Below are positions 6,229-14,226 of a stretch of 18,071 bases of DNA, piece by piece. The stretch covers positions 1 through 18,071 of the forward strand of contig SFQY01000019.1 in the NCBI GenBank assembly GCA_004562395.1, in the 5' to 3' direction. The notes below the pieces were generated by a model. It was not told the DNA's origin and did not search any database. It saw only the letters and a program-made list of their open reading frames with translations. The position numbers and the translations under genes were made by a program. The first letter of the stretch is position 1; the number at the start of each line of letters is the position of its first letter. This stretch comes from a bacterium (GTDB taxonomy: Bacteria; Bacillota; Clostridia; Oscillospirales; Oscillospiraceae).

Positions 6229-7803
6229 ATGCGAAAACGGGTATGGCTGTGGGTGCTTCTTTGCTTCCTTTCCCTGTCTGCTGCCGGATGCGGAGCGGAA
6301 AAGGCGCCTCAGGGGGATCGGACCCTTTGGGTTCTGACGGAGAAGTCCCCCTCAGATGGGATGAATTACCAGGCGGAGCGAATTGCCGGGGCCTTTGCGC
6401 AAGCGCATCCCGGGGTGAGCGTGAGAATCGAGATCATTCCGACGGAGCCGGAGGAGCGGTCCAACTATCTATACCAGCTTCGGACCAGCATCATGGCGGG
6501 GGAAGGTCCGGACATCTACCTGCTTCCCACCGGAAGCACCCTTCAAACGGACACCGCCAGGATCAGCGTGCGGGCGCTTAGTGACAGTGAAATCGAGCCG
6601 TTGTTTTCGGACGTGAATCAGGCTATGGAGAACGGCATTTTTCAGGATGTTCAGCCATATTACCAGAGCGACGCGTCTCTCCGAACGGAGGACCTGAACA
6701 AAACCGTTATGGATGCCGGAACCGTGAATGGGCGCCGCTATGTGCTCCCCCTTCGCTATAACATGCCGGTGATCATGGTGGATCCGGAGGCCCTGCCCTT
6801 TCCGCTGGAGGACAACCTGACCGTTACGGAGCTGGCTGCCCGGGCGATTTCCGGTGAGAATACGATGCTGGCCATTGGCCTTCAGATGCGGGATGATTTT
6901 TCCCTGTTTTCCAGGCTGTTTGACTATCCCAATGGAGAGGTCCTGATTACAAGGGAGGAAATTGCCCGGTATCTTTCTCAATACCAGCAAATCCGCGCCA
7001 TGAGCGCACTGCCCCTTGAGGAGCTCCTGGATTCCTGGCTCAAGGAAATTTTCGCGTCTGCTCCTGAGGACCTGGCGGCGATGGCCAAGAGCACACATAC
7101 CTACGGCTTGCGTGATTTCTGTGACGCAACGGTCTTTACCTGCTTTGGAACCCATTGGAGCACCAGCCGGTTCCCGGCTTTCGCGGGAGGAATACCGGAT
7201 TCTCTGGAAAACGCGGCCATCAATCAATTCCTCGGAGGCAATCTGGTTTGCCTGCCACTTTGCCCTCCGGACGGGTCCGTGGTGGCGGAGGTTGCCTATT
7301 ACGGAGCGGTTGGCTGCAGCTGCGAAGACCCGGAACTGGCCTATGCCTTTTTGCGGGAGTTTTTAACGGAGGATTATCAATGGGATATTCTCCGGCCCCG
7401 GACGGATGACACAGGGGACTCCGTTTTTCAGAAGGCGAAGGAGGTTCAAAACAGAGGCTTGGTTGAGAACAGCTGGCCTGTCCGGTCAAAGAATTCCGTA
7501 GGGTATTTATGGCAAACCCTGCAATATCAGATTTACCGGTTTGGGAGCAATAGCTTCAGAGATGGGACGGAAGAGGTCCGGAACACCTTTTGCAAGACAG
7601 TGGTATTGACGGATGAGGACCTGCCGGTATTATCCCGGTCCATTGATGAAGTGCGGTTTCCGATCTATCTGTCCGGAGAGAGGGCACTGTCCGGGGTGCT
7701 GGCCCGGCTGAATCAGGAAGACGGTACCCCAACGGACGTGGATATCGACGAACTGGCCGGAGAGGTGCGGCAAAACCTGTGGTGGCATTTGGCGGAGGGG
7801 TGA
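6229..7803 (+). CDS. Extracellular solute-binding lipoprotein, family-1 (sugar-type) ABC transporter
   Basis: A 524-residue lipoprotein that should capture the substrate outside the membrane. The signal peptide MRKRVWLWVLLCFLSLSAAGC ends in the lipobox LSAAGC (Cys about residue 21). The N-lobe shows the usual family-1 pattern: WVLTEKSP, QAERIAGAFAQAHPGVSVRIEII, LRTSIMAGEGPDIYLLP (about 87-103) and RRYVLPLRYNMPVIMVDPEAL (about 170-190). The C-half has YGAVGCSCEDPELAYAFLREFL, as expected for a binding protein of this class. It is longer than the usual 420-450 residues. ATG 6229 has GGAGGTGA at 5 bases; GTG 6220 is inside that site. First gene of a four-gene operon. Substrate unknown; oligosaccharide is the default guess. 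Confidence 0.88.
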   Translation: MRKRVWLWVLLCFLSLSAAGCGAEKAPQGDRTLWVLTEKSPSDGMNYQAERIAGAFAQAHPGVSVRIEIIPTEPEERSNYLYQLRTSIMAGEGPDIYLLPTGSTLQTDTARISVRALSDSEIEPLFSDVNQAMENGIFQDVQPYYQSDASLRTEDLNKTVMDAGTVNGRRYVLPLRYNMPVIMVDPEALPFPLEDNLTVTELAARAISGENTMLAIGLQMRDDFSLFSRLFDYPNGEVLITREEIARYLSQYQQIRAMSALPLEELLDSWLKEIFASAPEDLAAMAKSTHTYGLRDFCDATVFTCFGTHWSTSRFPAFAGGIPDSLENAAINQFLGGNLVCLPLCPPDGSVVAEVAYYGAVGCSCEDPELAYAFLREFLTEDYQWDILRPRTDDTGDSVFQKAKEVQNRGLVENSWPVRSKNSVGYLWQTLQYQIYRFGSNSFRDGTEEVRNTFCKTVVLTDEDLPVLSRSIDEVRFPIYLSGERALSGVLARLNQEDGTPTDVDIDELAGEVRQNLWWHLAEG

Positions 7804-7807
7804 GTCC

Positions 7808-8683
7808 ATGAAAAAGTCAAACTTTGCGGCCCGAAATGCCCGGGAGGGGTACTTGCTTACCGCGCCGCTGCTGGCGGGTATGCTGGTGTTTTACGCCGTG
7901 CCCTTTCTGCTGGTGCTGCGCAATTCCGTTTTCAGCGGAATCAGCCGCTCCGAACGTTTTGTGGGTTTGGGAAATTACAGCGCCATGGTGGGAAACGGAA
8001 TCTTTCGTCTGGCCTTTGGAAACACCATGAAATTTCTGCTGGTGTCCATTCCGCTGATTCTCGTGATTTCCTTCGCCATCGCGCTGCTGCTGAAAGACCA
8101 GGCGAAAAAGCATGAAATTCTCAAATCCGTTCTGCTGATGCCCTATATCCTGCCGGTGGCGGGCACGGTGCTTCTGGTGGAGCTGCTGTTTGCGCAGGCC
8201 GGGCTGATCAACCGGGGGCTGTATACCCTGGGACTGCCCATCGCCGACTGGCTCCATTCGAAATACGCCTTCGGCGTGGCGGTGGCGCTGTACTTATGGA
8301 AAAATACCGGCTACAGCGTGATTCTGCTGTTGTCCGGCCTGATTACCATTCCGGAGGACCACTATGCCGCCGCGGAGCTGGACGGCGCCACCGGGTGGCA
8401 GCAGCTGCGGTATATCACCATCCCTCAGATGTGGTACAGCGTGTTTTTCACCACGGTATTTTCCCTCATCAATGCCTTCAAGTGCTTCCGGGAAATATTC
8501 CTCATCGGCGGCACGCATCCTGACACCAGCATTTACATGCTTCAGCACTTCATCAACAACGCCTTCCATAAGCTGAACTATCCCAAGCTGGCAGTGGCTT
8601 CGGTGCTGCTGCTTCTGGTGCTGACGGTACTCTTTGCCGCCGGTTATCTCTGGGTTATGAAGAAGGAGGCGTACAAGGAATGA
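7808..8683 (+). CDS. Sugar-type ABC transporter permease (MalF/UgpA class)
   Basis: A 291-residue membrane protein with six predicted helices. LLTAPLLAGMLVFYAVPFLLVLRNSVF forms the first helix region. The EAA loop that contacts the ATPase is at about residues 191-213 (AAAELDGATGWQQLRYITIP). The short N-terminus (NFAARNAREGYLLTAPLLAG) is typical of the UgpA-like subunit. It starts 4 bases after the binding-protein stop with a GGAGGGG site, and its stop overlaps the start of the next permease (ATGA). It forms a heterodimer channel with the next gene product. The operon has no ATPase. Confidence 0.93.
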   Translation: MKKSNFAARNAREGYLLTAPLLAGMLVFYAVPFLLVLRNSVFSGISRSERFVGLGNYSAMVGNGIFRLAFGNTMKFLLVSIPLILVISFAIALLLKDQAKKHEILKSVLLMPYILPVAGTVLLVELLFAQAGLINRGLYTLGLPIADWLHSKYAFGVAVALYLWKNTGYSVILLLSGLITIPEDHYAAAELDGATGWQQLRYITIPQMWYSVFFTTVFSLINAFKCFREIFLIGGTHPDTSIYMLQHFINNAFHKLNYPKLAVASVLLLLVLTVLFAAGYLWVMKKEAYKE

Positions 8684-9450
8684 AGAAACGGTACATTTTT
8701 GCCTCCTGTCTGACGCCGGTTCTGACTCTTTTGTGCGTCGCACCCTACCTCTATGTTTTTGCGAAGAGCTTTTTGGACGGCAGCGGCCTTACGCCGGAGG
8801 GCTATTACCGTGTTTTTCTCGCCGAAACCCAGTATCTGGTCCGGTTCTGGAAGAGCCTTGCGCTGACCCTGGTGATTGCGGCAGGGCAGCTGACCGTATC
8901 CACACTGGCAGGCTTTGGCTTTGCCAAGTGCAGCTTTCCCGGGAAAAACGGCATTTTTTTCCTGCTGATGATTCTGATGATTATGCCCCTGCAGGTGACG
9001 CTGGTGCCCAACTACCTGATGCTGGATAAAATGGGGCTGCTGAATACTTATTACGCGCTGGCCCTGCCCATGATTTTCGTGCCCCTGGGGACATTTATCA
9101 TGACCCGGAGCTTTCAGTCCGTTCCCAGGGAGGTCATTGAAGCGGCCCGGCTGGATGGCTGCGGGACGCTGGGTGTCATTTGCCGTATAGCCGCACCCAT
9201 GAACAAAAGCGGCATCGTCTGCACCATGCTGTTGTCCTTCCTGGATGGATGGAACATGGTGGAGCAGCCCATTGTGTATCTGAAGGACCACGGCATGTAT
9301 CCGTTCTCGGTGGGCCTGGCCTCCATCCCACCGGCCGATTCCGTGATTCAGATGGTCTGCTGCGTTCTGGCTGCCCTTCCGCCCCTGTTCCTGTTCGCCT
9401 ATAATAACCGGGAGCTGGTGGAAGGTATCACCATCGGAGGGGAGAAATGA
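8680..9450 (+). CDS. Sugar-type ABC transporter permease (MalG/UgpE class)
   Basis: A 256-residue membrane protein with six predicted helices, a little short for the family (about 270-280). Marks of the class are FAKSFLDGSGLTPEGYYRVF, FWKSLALTLVIAAGQLTVST then LAGFGFAKCSFPGKN, MIMPLQVTLVPNYLML, and the EAA loop IEAARLDGCGTLGVICRIAAP (about residues 153-173). The N-terminal soluble stretch is missing: the first helix begins almost at once. Start ATG 8680 overlaps the stop of the first permease by four bases; the stop overlaps the start of the following gene in the same way, so all are translationally coupled. Confidence 0.92.
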   Translation: MKKRYIFASCLTPVLTLLCVAPYLYVFAKSFLDGSGLTPEGYYRVFLAETQYLVRFWKSLALTLVIAAGQLTVSTLAGFGFAKCSFPGKNGIFFLLMILMIMPLQVTLVPNYLMLDKMGLLNTYYALALPMIFVPLGTFIMTRSFQSVPREVIEAARLDGCGTLGVICRIAAPMNKSGIVCTMLLSFLDGWNMVEQPIVYLKDHGMYPFSVGLASIPPADSVIQMVCCVLAALPPLFLFAYNNRELVEGITIGGEK

Positions 9451-10487
9451 GCATGAAAAGGAGAGTCCTGTGCGTTTTTTCCCTGATTGCGTACCTTCTG
9501 TGTGCCTGCACAATTCTGAGCCGTAAGATCGAGGGGGAAATGATGGTGGAGGTTCAGTCGGAAACCCGGAAGACCAAAGAGTCCGGCTCCAGCACGGCTG
9601 TGAACATCAGCGCGGTTTTTTCGGACGGGGAGGAAAATCATCTGTATCAGATTGTGGACGGAACAGGCTGGGAAACAGGCCTGCGTGTCCGGGAGCTGCC
9701 CCACTCCCAATGGGCGTTGGGAAACGCGGGCGGCAGATTGTACGCCGATATCTCCGGTGGAGAGGACTACCGCCTCATTCTTTCTGCCTCCCGCCAGCCG
9801 ACGGAGGGCGGGAAGGTACGGATTGTGGACGCCTTTGAAACGGTTACGGATCAGTATTTGGCAATCTATCCCGACGGTGTTCCGGAGCCGCCGGAGCTTC
9901 CCTTTCACCTGACGGAAATTGGCCGGAGCGAAACCGCGCTGCTTTTGGAATGCCCGGATGGAGAGCTGCCCTTCTTACCCCAGACGGTAAAAACCTCCTC
10001 CGCCACCACCGACACGGCTCAACGCATTTTCAGCCTGACAGAGGCAGAACGGTTTCTGGCGGCGCTGCCGTCGGTTGCGGCGGTCGTTCCCGCGATGATT
10101 TTTGGCCTGTTGCTGTGGAGCTTTTCCTGCTGTCTGAGTGTCCACGCTGAAAAATATAAGGGGCTTCTCTGGCTCAACGCCGCTCTTGCCGTGGGATCCC
10201 TGGGTGTTCTGGCATATCTGCTGGGCCAGTTTGACCTTCCGGCTTCTCTTCTCCCGGCGGACAATATTTTTCAGTGGCAGTATTATTGTGAGGAATTCAA
10301 CACACTCCTCCGTGCCCTGCGGAGTATGGGCATGGAAAACCATCCGCTGTTTTCTCAGCAAGAGACGATGACCGCCAACGCTATGGCGGTTATCCGAAAG
10401 GGTATCCTGGCCCCTGTCCCGGTAATTCTGGCCGAGGGCCTGGCGGTATGGCTTCTAAACAGAAAAGGCCAAAGGGAAAAAACATAA
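9447..10487 (+). CDS. Unknown membrane protein, fourth gene of the ATPase-less ABC operon
   Basis: A 346-residue protein I do not recognise. A first membrane helix or signal (about residues 6-23, VLCVFSLIAYLLCACTIL) leads into an external domain of about 180 residues (26-205) that looks beta-rich (NISAVFSDGEENHLYQIVDG, LRVRELPHSQWALG, GKVRIVDAFETVTDQY). Two helices follow near 208-230 (SVAAVVPAMIFGLLLWSFSC) and 240-260, then a 60-residue loop with many aromatic and charged residues, and a last helix near 320-338 with a basic tail. Start ATG 9447 overlaps the previous stop (ATGA), with GGAGGGG upstream; ATG 9453 is also possible. Tight coupling argues for a part in the same transport system, perhaps as an accessory envelope subunit (inference). 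Confidence 0.82.
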   Translation: MSMKRRVLCVFSLIAYLLCACTILSRKIEGEMMVEVQSETRKTKESGSSTAVNISAVFSDGEENHLYQIVDGTGWETGLRVRELPHSQWALGNAGGRLYADISGGEDYRLILSASRQPTEGGKVRIVDAFETVTDQYLAIYPDGVPEPPELPFHLTEIGRSETALLLECPDGELPFLPQTVKTSSATTDTAQRIFSLTEAERFLAALPSVAAVVPAMIFGLLLWSFSCCLSVHAEKYKGLLWLNAALAVGSLGVLAYLLGQFDLPASLLPADNIFQWQYYCEEFNTLLRALRSMGMENHPLFSQQETMTANAMAVIRKGILAPVPVILAEGLAVWLLNRKGQREKT

Positions 10488-10492
10488 CTCCC

Positions 10493-10523
10493 CTGCCCCT
10501 CATGGTTTTCCCATGAGGGGCAG
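10493..10523 (+). terminator. Hairpin after the ABC operon, no T run
   Basis: A perfect 13-bp stem CTGCCCCTCATGG / CCATGAGGGGCAG with a TTTTC loop begins five bases after the stop at 10487. The missing T run makes it a weak terminator by itself; the next hairpin probably does the work. Confidence 0.5.
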
Positions 10524-10549
10524 CGCTGTGTGATCCACTTCCCGGAAAA

Positions 10550-10586
10550 CCAAAAACGGCATGGCCAAAAGCCATGCCGTTTTTGG
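10550..10586. terminator. Bidirectional Rho-independent terminator between convergent ABC operons
   Basis: A perfect 16-bp stem CCAAAAACGGCATGGC / GCCATGCCGTTTTTGG with a CAAAA loop has T5 on the 3' arm for either direction. It ends the + strand operon and can stop the minus-strand operon that converges from 10864. Confidence 0.85.
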
Positions 10587-10626
10587 AAGGATCCTCTTAT
10601 GAATTTCAAAGCCGGGGAAAGAAGGA
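10571..10626. repeat. Dispersed repeat, copy 2 (first copy at 4077-4137)
   Basis: GCCATGCCGTTTTTGGAAG, a variable stretch, TTTCAAAGCCGGGG and AAAGAAGGAA, in the same order as at 4077. Here it includes the right arm of the bidirectional terminator. Confidence 0.65.
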
Positions 10627-10637
10627 ATGCGGGGATT

Positions 10638-10864
10638 AAGGACAGATGCGGTTATCGGTTTTCATAAGCAAAACGAAAAAATGATATGAATATTGGTACC
10701 AACGTAGGGCGGGGGCTTGCCCCCGCCAGCGGTAAAACGTTGTGTATTCGCATTGATTCCGGCAAATTCGTAACTACCTGCTGCACGGCGGGGGCAAGCC
10801 CCCGCCCTACCCTGTGGGTGAAACGATACTATGCTTACGAAAGCCGATAACCACAAGGACAGAT
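10638..10864. mobile_element. MITE-like element E with 10-bp target duplication
   Basis: The body at 10648-10854 (207 bp) has 23-bp terminal inverted repeats: left GCGGTTATCGG...TAAGCA (10648-10670) and right (10832-10854), which reads GTGGTTATCGG...TAAGCA in reverse, with 20 of 23 identical. It is flanked on both sides by the direct repeat AAGGACAGAT (10638-10647 and 10855-10864), the mark of a transposition target duplication. Inside are nested inverted arms CGTAGGGCGGGGGCTTGCCC (10703-10727, with mirror 10787-10810). It encodes no transposase, so it would need one elsewhere. The right duplication abuts the stop codon of the binding-protein gene. Confidence 0.8.
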
Positions 10865-12453
10865 TATCCCTTTTCCTGTTTTCTTTTTTGGAGCCAGCCC
10901 CGGGCGGTGTAGGCGCCCATGGACAGCCAGCACAGGGCCAGGGCGGCCAGGAGGGCTTTGGAGGCGGCGGGCAGGGGGCCCAGGTCGGCCTGACCGGAGG
11001 AGGCGCTGATCTGGTCCAGCCGGTACAGGGCGGAAACCTCGCTGAACAGGCTGTCCAGGTAGTCTTCGTCCACGGTCTGGCCCCGGCGGACGGCCTTGTT
11101 CACGTTCTCAATGAGCTGGCCCGCGGCGTTGCGCAGGGAGGCGGAGCCGTTGAACACCGCCGTGACGAAGGTGTTGTCTGTGTTCTCCAGCAGGAGCCTG
11201 GCCGCGTCGATCTTCACGGCGTAGTGGGTGGTGTTGTCCTCGCCGCCCCGGCTCAGGTAGTCCTGGTATTCCCCGGAGGACTGGGCCTTGGCGGTGACGG
11301 GCACATAGCCCTCGGTCTGGGAATAGGCGATCTGCACCCGGTTGGTCAGCAGGTACTGGGTAAAGAGCCAGGAAGCCAGCACCTCCTGGGGATCCTCCTT
11401 CTGGAAGACGCACAGGGACGGTCCCTGAGAGATCATCTTCGGATTTTCGGGATCAAACTGGGGGATGGTCATGACCGCCGTCTCAAACCGGACCAGCTTT
11501 TCCTTGGCGATGTCCACCAGAGGGGCGTCGGAGCCCATCCAGGTGGCTCCGGCGGTGGAGTCCACGGCGAAGATGCACTGTCCCGCGTTGAGGAAGTTGG
11601 CCGGATATCCCGCCAGCTTGAAGGTATTGAAGGCCCCGGTCCCGGCGTGCTGTGCCACGGTCCGCAGCAGGGACCGGGTGGTGTCGTTGAAGATCTGGAC
11701 CTCGCCCAGGGCGGTGGAGTAGTCCCCCTCCAGCTGCCGGAGCATCTGGATCATCATGTTGTCCGTGGACTTGTAGAGGAAGGGGATCAGCACCTTCTGA
11801 CCGTTGAGCAGGAAATTCCCCTGGGCGTCCTTTGCCATGGCGGCCTCGGAGACCTCCCAGATGAAGTCCCAGGTCAGGGTCTCGGGAAGGGTGTAGCCCA
11901 GCTTTTCCACGTAGGTTTTGTTAACATAACATGCCTCGGTGGAGCGCATGAAGGGGACGGCGTAGCAGTGGCCGCCGAAGCGGCATTCCTCCAGAAATTT
12001 GGGGATGATCTCCTCCCGGGTGGGAGCGTCGAAGAGAACCTCGCTGCCTCCCAGACCATAGCGGGGATCGTCGAAGAGCAGATCCAGGGGCACCACCGTG
12101 TCCGCGCCGGTGAGGTAGGTGGCGATGTGGTCCGGGTAGGTGATGCAGACGTTGGGGGTGGTGTCCGTGGCGATATTGGTGATGACGTCGTTGTAGATCT
12201 TGCCGTAGTCGGTGTACAGCCGCAGGTTCACGGTGATGTTGGGGTACAGCGCCTCAAAATCCGCGATGGCCTGCTTGTAGATGTTCACCTGGGTCATGTT
12301 GGTGTCGTTTTTGGCCCAGAAGGTGATCTCGTAATCCCGGGAGGTGTCAAACCGCTCCGGGATGGAGAAGGCCGTCTTCTCCCGGGAGCCGTGGCAGGCG
12401 GTGAGGCCCAGGACCAGAACGGCGGCCAGGGCCAGGGCGATGATTTTTTTCAT
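10864..12453 (-). CDS. Extracellular solute-binding lipoprotein, family-1, with C-terminal membrane segment
   Basis: A 529-residue binding protein of the minus-strand ABC operon. The signal MKKIIALALAAVLVLGLTAC ends in lipobox LTAC (Cys about residue 20). Family-1 features are YEITFWAKNDTNMTQ, IADFEALYPNITVNLRLYTD, TPNVCITYPDHIATYL, RFGGHCYAVPFMRSTEACYVNKTYVEKLGY and WASWLFTQYLL-like ASWLFTQYLLTNR. After the normal C-terminus there is an extra stretch of about 30 residues with a hydrophobic helix (about 498-517, KALLAALALCWLSMGAY) and a basic end QKRKQEKG, a stop-transfer pattern that is unusual for this family. ATG 12453 overlaps the permease stop (ATGA), with GGGAGGTG upstream. The stop codon touches the MITE target duplication. 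Substrate unknown. Confidence 0.9.
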   Translation of the reverse strand: MKKIIALALAAVLVLGLTACHGSREKTAFSIPERFDTSRDYEITFWAKNDTNMTQVNIYKQAIADFEALYPNITVNLRLYTDYGKIYNDVITNIATDTTPNVCITYPDHIATYLTGADTVVPLDLLFDDPRYGLGGSEVLFDAPTREEIIPKFLEECRFGGHCYAVPFMRSTEACYVNKTYVEKLGYTLPETLTWDFIWEVSEAAMAKDAQGNFLLNGQKVLIPFLYKSTDNMMIQMLRQLEGDYSTALGEVQIFNDTTRSLLRTVAQHAGTGAFNTFKLAGYPANFLNAGQCIFAVDSTAGATWMGSDAPLVDIAKEKLVRFETAVMTIPQFDPENPKMISQGPSLCVFQKEDPQEVLASWLFTQYLLTNRVQIAYSQTEGYVPVTAKAQSSGEYQDYLSRGGEDNTTHYAVKIDAARLLLENTDNTFVTAVFNGSASLRNAAGQLIENVNKAVRRGQTVDEDYLDSLFSEVSALYRLDQISASSGQADLGPLPAASKALLAALALCWLSMGAYTARGWLQKRKQEKG

Positions 12454-13313
12454 CCCTTCACACCTCCCCTGGAAACACCGGCCATGATCTTTTTCCGGAA
12501 GATCAGGAACAGCACGATCAGCGGCAGGGAGATGACCACCACCGCCGCCATCATGGCGGGGATGTTTTCCCGGCCGAAGCCGTTTTCCCGGATCTCCTGA
12601 ATGCCGTTGGACACCAGGAAATAGGCCTGGTCGTCGGTGATCAGCCGGGGCCAGATGTAGCTGTTCCAGCACTCGATGACCTTCAGAATGGTGATGGTGA
12701 TGATGGTGGGGCGGCAGATGGGGATCATGACCTTCAGCAGGTATTTCAGGTCCGAGGTGCCGTCCACCTTGGCGGCGTAGTACAGCTCGTCGGGAATCTG
12801 GGCGAAGTTTTCCTTCAGCAGATAGATGTAGAACACCGATGTGACGCTGGGCAGGATCAGGCCCAGGAAGGTATTGCGCAGGTTCCAGTTGGTGATGGTG
12901 ACAAAGTTGGTGATGACCACCAGCTCGCTGGGGATCATCATCAGAGACAGAAACAGGGTAAAGGCCAGGTCCCGGCCCCGGAAATTCAGCCGGGCGAAGG
13001 CAAAGGCGGCCAGCACCGTCACCACCAGCATCATGGCGGTGGTAGCCACGGTGAAGACGATGGTGTTGAGGAAATATCCGCCCAGGGGAACCTGGGTGAA
13101 GGCGTCCGAATAGTTTTGCAGGGTGGGCGAAAGGGTGTACAGCTGGGGGACCCACTCGGAATTGTAGGCGCCGTAGCTTTTCACGCTGGTCAGCACCATC
13201 CAGTAGAAGGGAAACAGCACCGCTATGGCCCAGAGGGTCAGCAGAAAATAGGTGACCGCCTTCCCTGCCCGGGCCCGGCGGGCGGCGGATCTTTCAATTT
13301 TTTCGTAATCCAT
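12450..13313 (-). CDS. Sugar-type ABC transporter permease (MalG/UgpE class)
   Basis: A 287-residue membrane protein with six predicted helices. Class marks are VTYFLLTLWAIAVLFPFYWM (first helix), VPLGGYFLNTIVFTVATTAM, LAAFAFARLNFRGRD, LMMIPSELVVITNFVTI, the EAA loop LYYAAKVDGTSDLKYLLKVM (about residues 178-197) and WNSYIWPRLITDD, a stretch that UgpE/MalG proteins have after the loop. Start ATG 13313 lies 10 bases after the stop of the previous permease. The short cytosolic N-terminus MDYEKIERSAARRARAGK is charged. Its stop overlaps the binding-protein start, so expression is coupled. Confidence 0.93.
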   Translation of the reverse strand: MDYEKIERSAARRARAGKAVTYFLLTLWAIAVLFPFYWMVLTSVKSYGAYNSEWVPQLYTLSPTLQNYSDAFTQVPLGGYFLNTIVFTVATTAMMLVVTVLAAFAFARLNFRGRDLAFTLFLSLMMIPSELVVITNFVTITNWNLRNTFLGLILPSVTSVFYIYLLKENFAQIPDELYYAAKVDGTSDLKYLLKVMIPICRPTIITITILKVIECWNSYIWPRLITDDQAYFLVSNGIQEIRENGFGRENIPAMMAAVVVISLPLIVLFLIFRKKIMAGVSRGGVKG

Positions 13314-13323
13314 AGGGGCCTCC

Positions 13324-14214
13324 TCAGTAGTGGACGTGCTTTTTGCTGACCAGCAGGTTGATGCAGGTGATGGTCAGCACAATGGCGAAAAGCAGCATGG
13401 CGGCGGCGGAGGCGTAGGAGGGATAGCCGCCGGAGTCTCCGTAGAGCATGTCATAGATGTAGCCCACGATGGTGTTCATCCCCGCGGCGTTCAGGTCCGT
13501 GCCGAAGAGGGCCACGGCGTCGGAGTAGGCCTTGAAGGCTCCGATGAAGCCGGTGATCACCAGATAGAACAGCGACGGGGAGATCATGGGAAGGGTGATG
13601 CGGGTGAAGGTTCTGAGCCTGCCGGTGCCGTCCACCTTGGCGGCGTTGTAGTAGGTCTGGTCCACGGAGGCCAGGGCGCCGGTGAGGATCAGGATCTTGA
13701 AGGGCATGACCACCCACACGGTGTAGAAGCACAGCACGAACATCTTGGCCCAGTAGGGTCCGCCGATGAAGTCCACGGGCCCCAGGCCGAACCGGCTGAG
13801 GATCAGATTGGCCAGGCCGTCGGTGTATGGGGTCTGCTTAAAGAGGATCATGAACACCAGGCCCACCGCCAGGGTGTTGGTGACGTAGGGCAGGAAATAC
13901 ACGGTCTGGTACAGCTCCCGCAGCTTCCCGATGGAGCTGAGGCCCAGGGAAATCAGCAGGGCCAGCCCCGTGGACAGAGGGACGGTGATGATCACCAGGA
14001 TGAAGGTGTTTTTCAGGGCCTGGAGGAAATAGGGATCGTGCAGAACATAGGCGTAGTTGTAGGATCCCACTCCCCAGTAGGTCTGGGAGGCGAAGTTATA
14101 CCCTTCCTCAAGGGAGTATACGAAGACGTCCAGCAGGGGATAAACCAGGAAGAATCCCAGAAACGCGGCGGCGGGCAGCAGGTACAGCCAGCCCTTGGGG
14201 TTGTTTTTTTCCAT
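13324..14214 (-). CDS. Sugar-type ABC transporter permease (MalF/UgpA class)
   Basis: A 296-residue membrane protein. It opens with a short basic N-terminus and LYLLPAAAFLGFFLVYPLLD as helix 1, then ALKNTFILVIITVPLSTGLA, YFLPYVTNTLAVGLVFMILF and the EAA loop YYNAAKVDGTGRLRTFTRIT (about residues 190-209), followed by LPMISPSLFYLVITGFIGAF, all as expected for the UgpA subunit. ATG 14214 has GGAGGCGG upstream and starts 12 bases after the ATPase stop. It pairs with the next permease to form the channel and docks the ATPase through the EAA loop. Confidence 0.93.
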   Translation of the reverse strand: MEKNNPKGWLYLLPAAAFLGFFLVYPLLDVFVYSLEEGYNFASQTYWGVGSYNYAYVLHDPYFLQALKNTFILVIITVPLSTGLALLISLGLSSIGKLRELYQTVYFLPYVTNTLAVGLVFMILFKQTPYTDGLANLILSRFGLGPVDFIGGPYWAKMFVLCFYTVWVVMPFKILILTGALASVDQTYYNAAKVDGTGRLRTFTRITLPMISPSLFYLVITGFIGAFKAYSDAVALFGTDLNAAGMNTIVGYIYDMLYGDSGGYPSYASAAAMLLFAIVLTITCINLLVSKKHVHY

Positions 14215-14226
14215 GGGCCGCCTCCG

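Noticed and set aside
10831..12600. A 589-codon + strand ORF opposite the binding protein
   Set aside because: Antisense shadow; Gly/Val/His-rich, no motif, while the minus strand encodes a clear lipoprotein.
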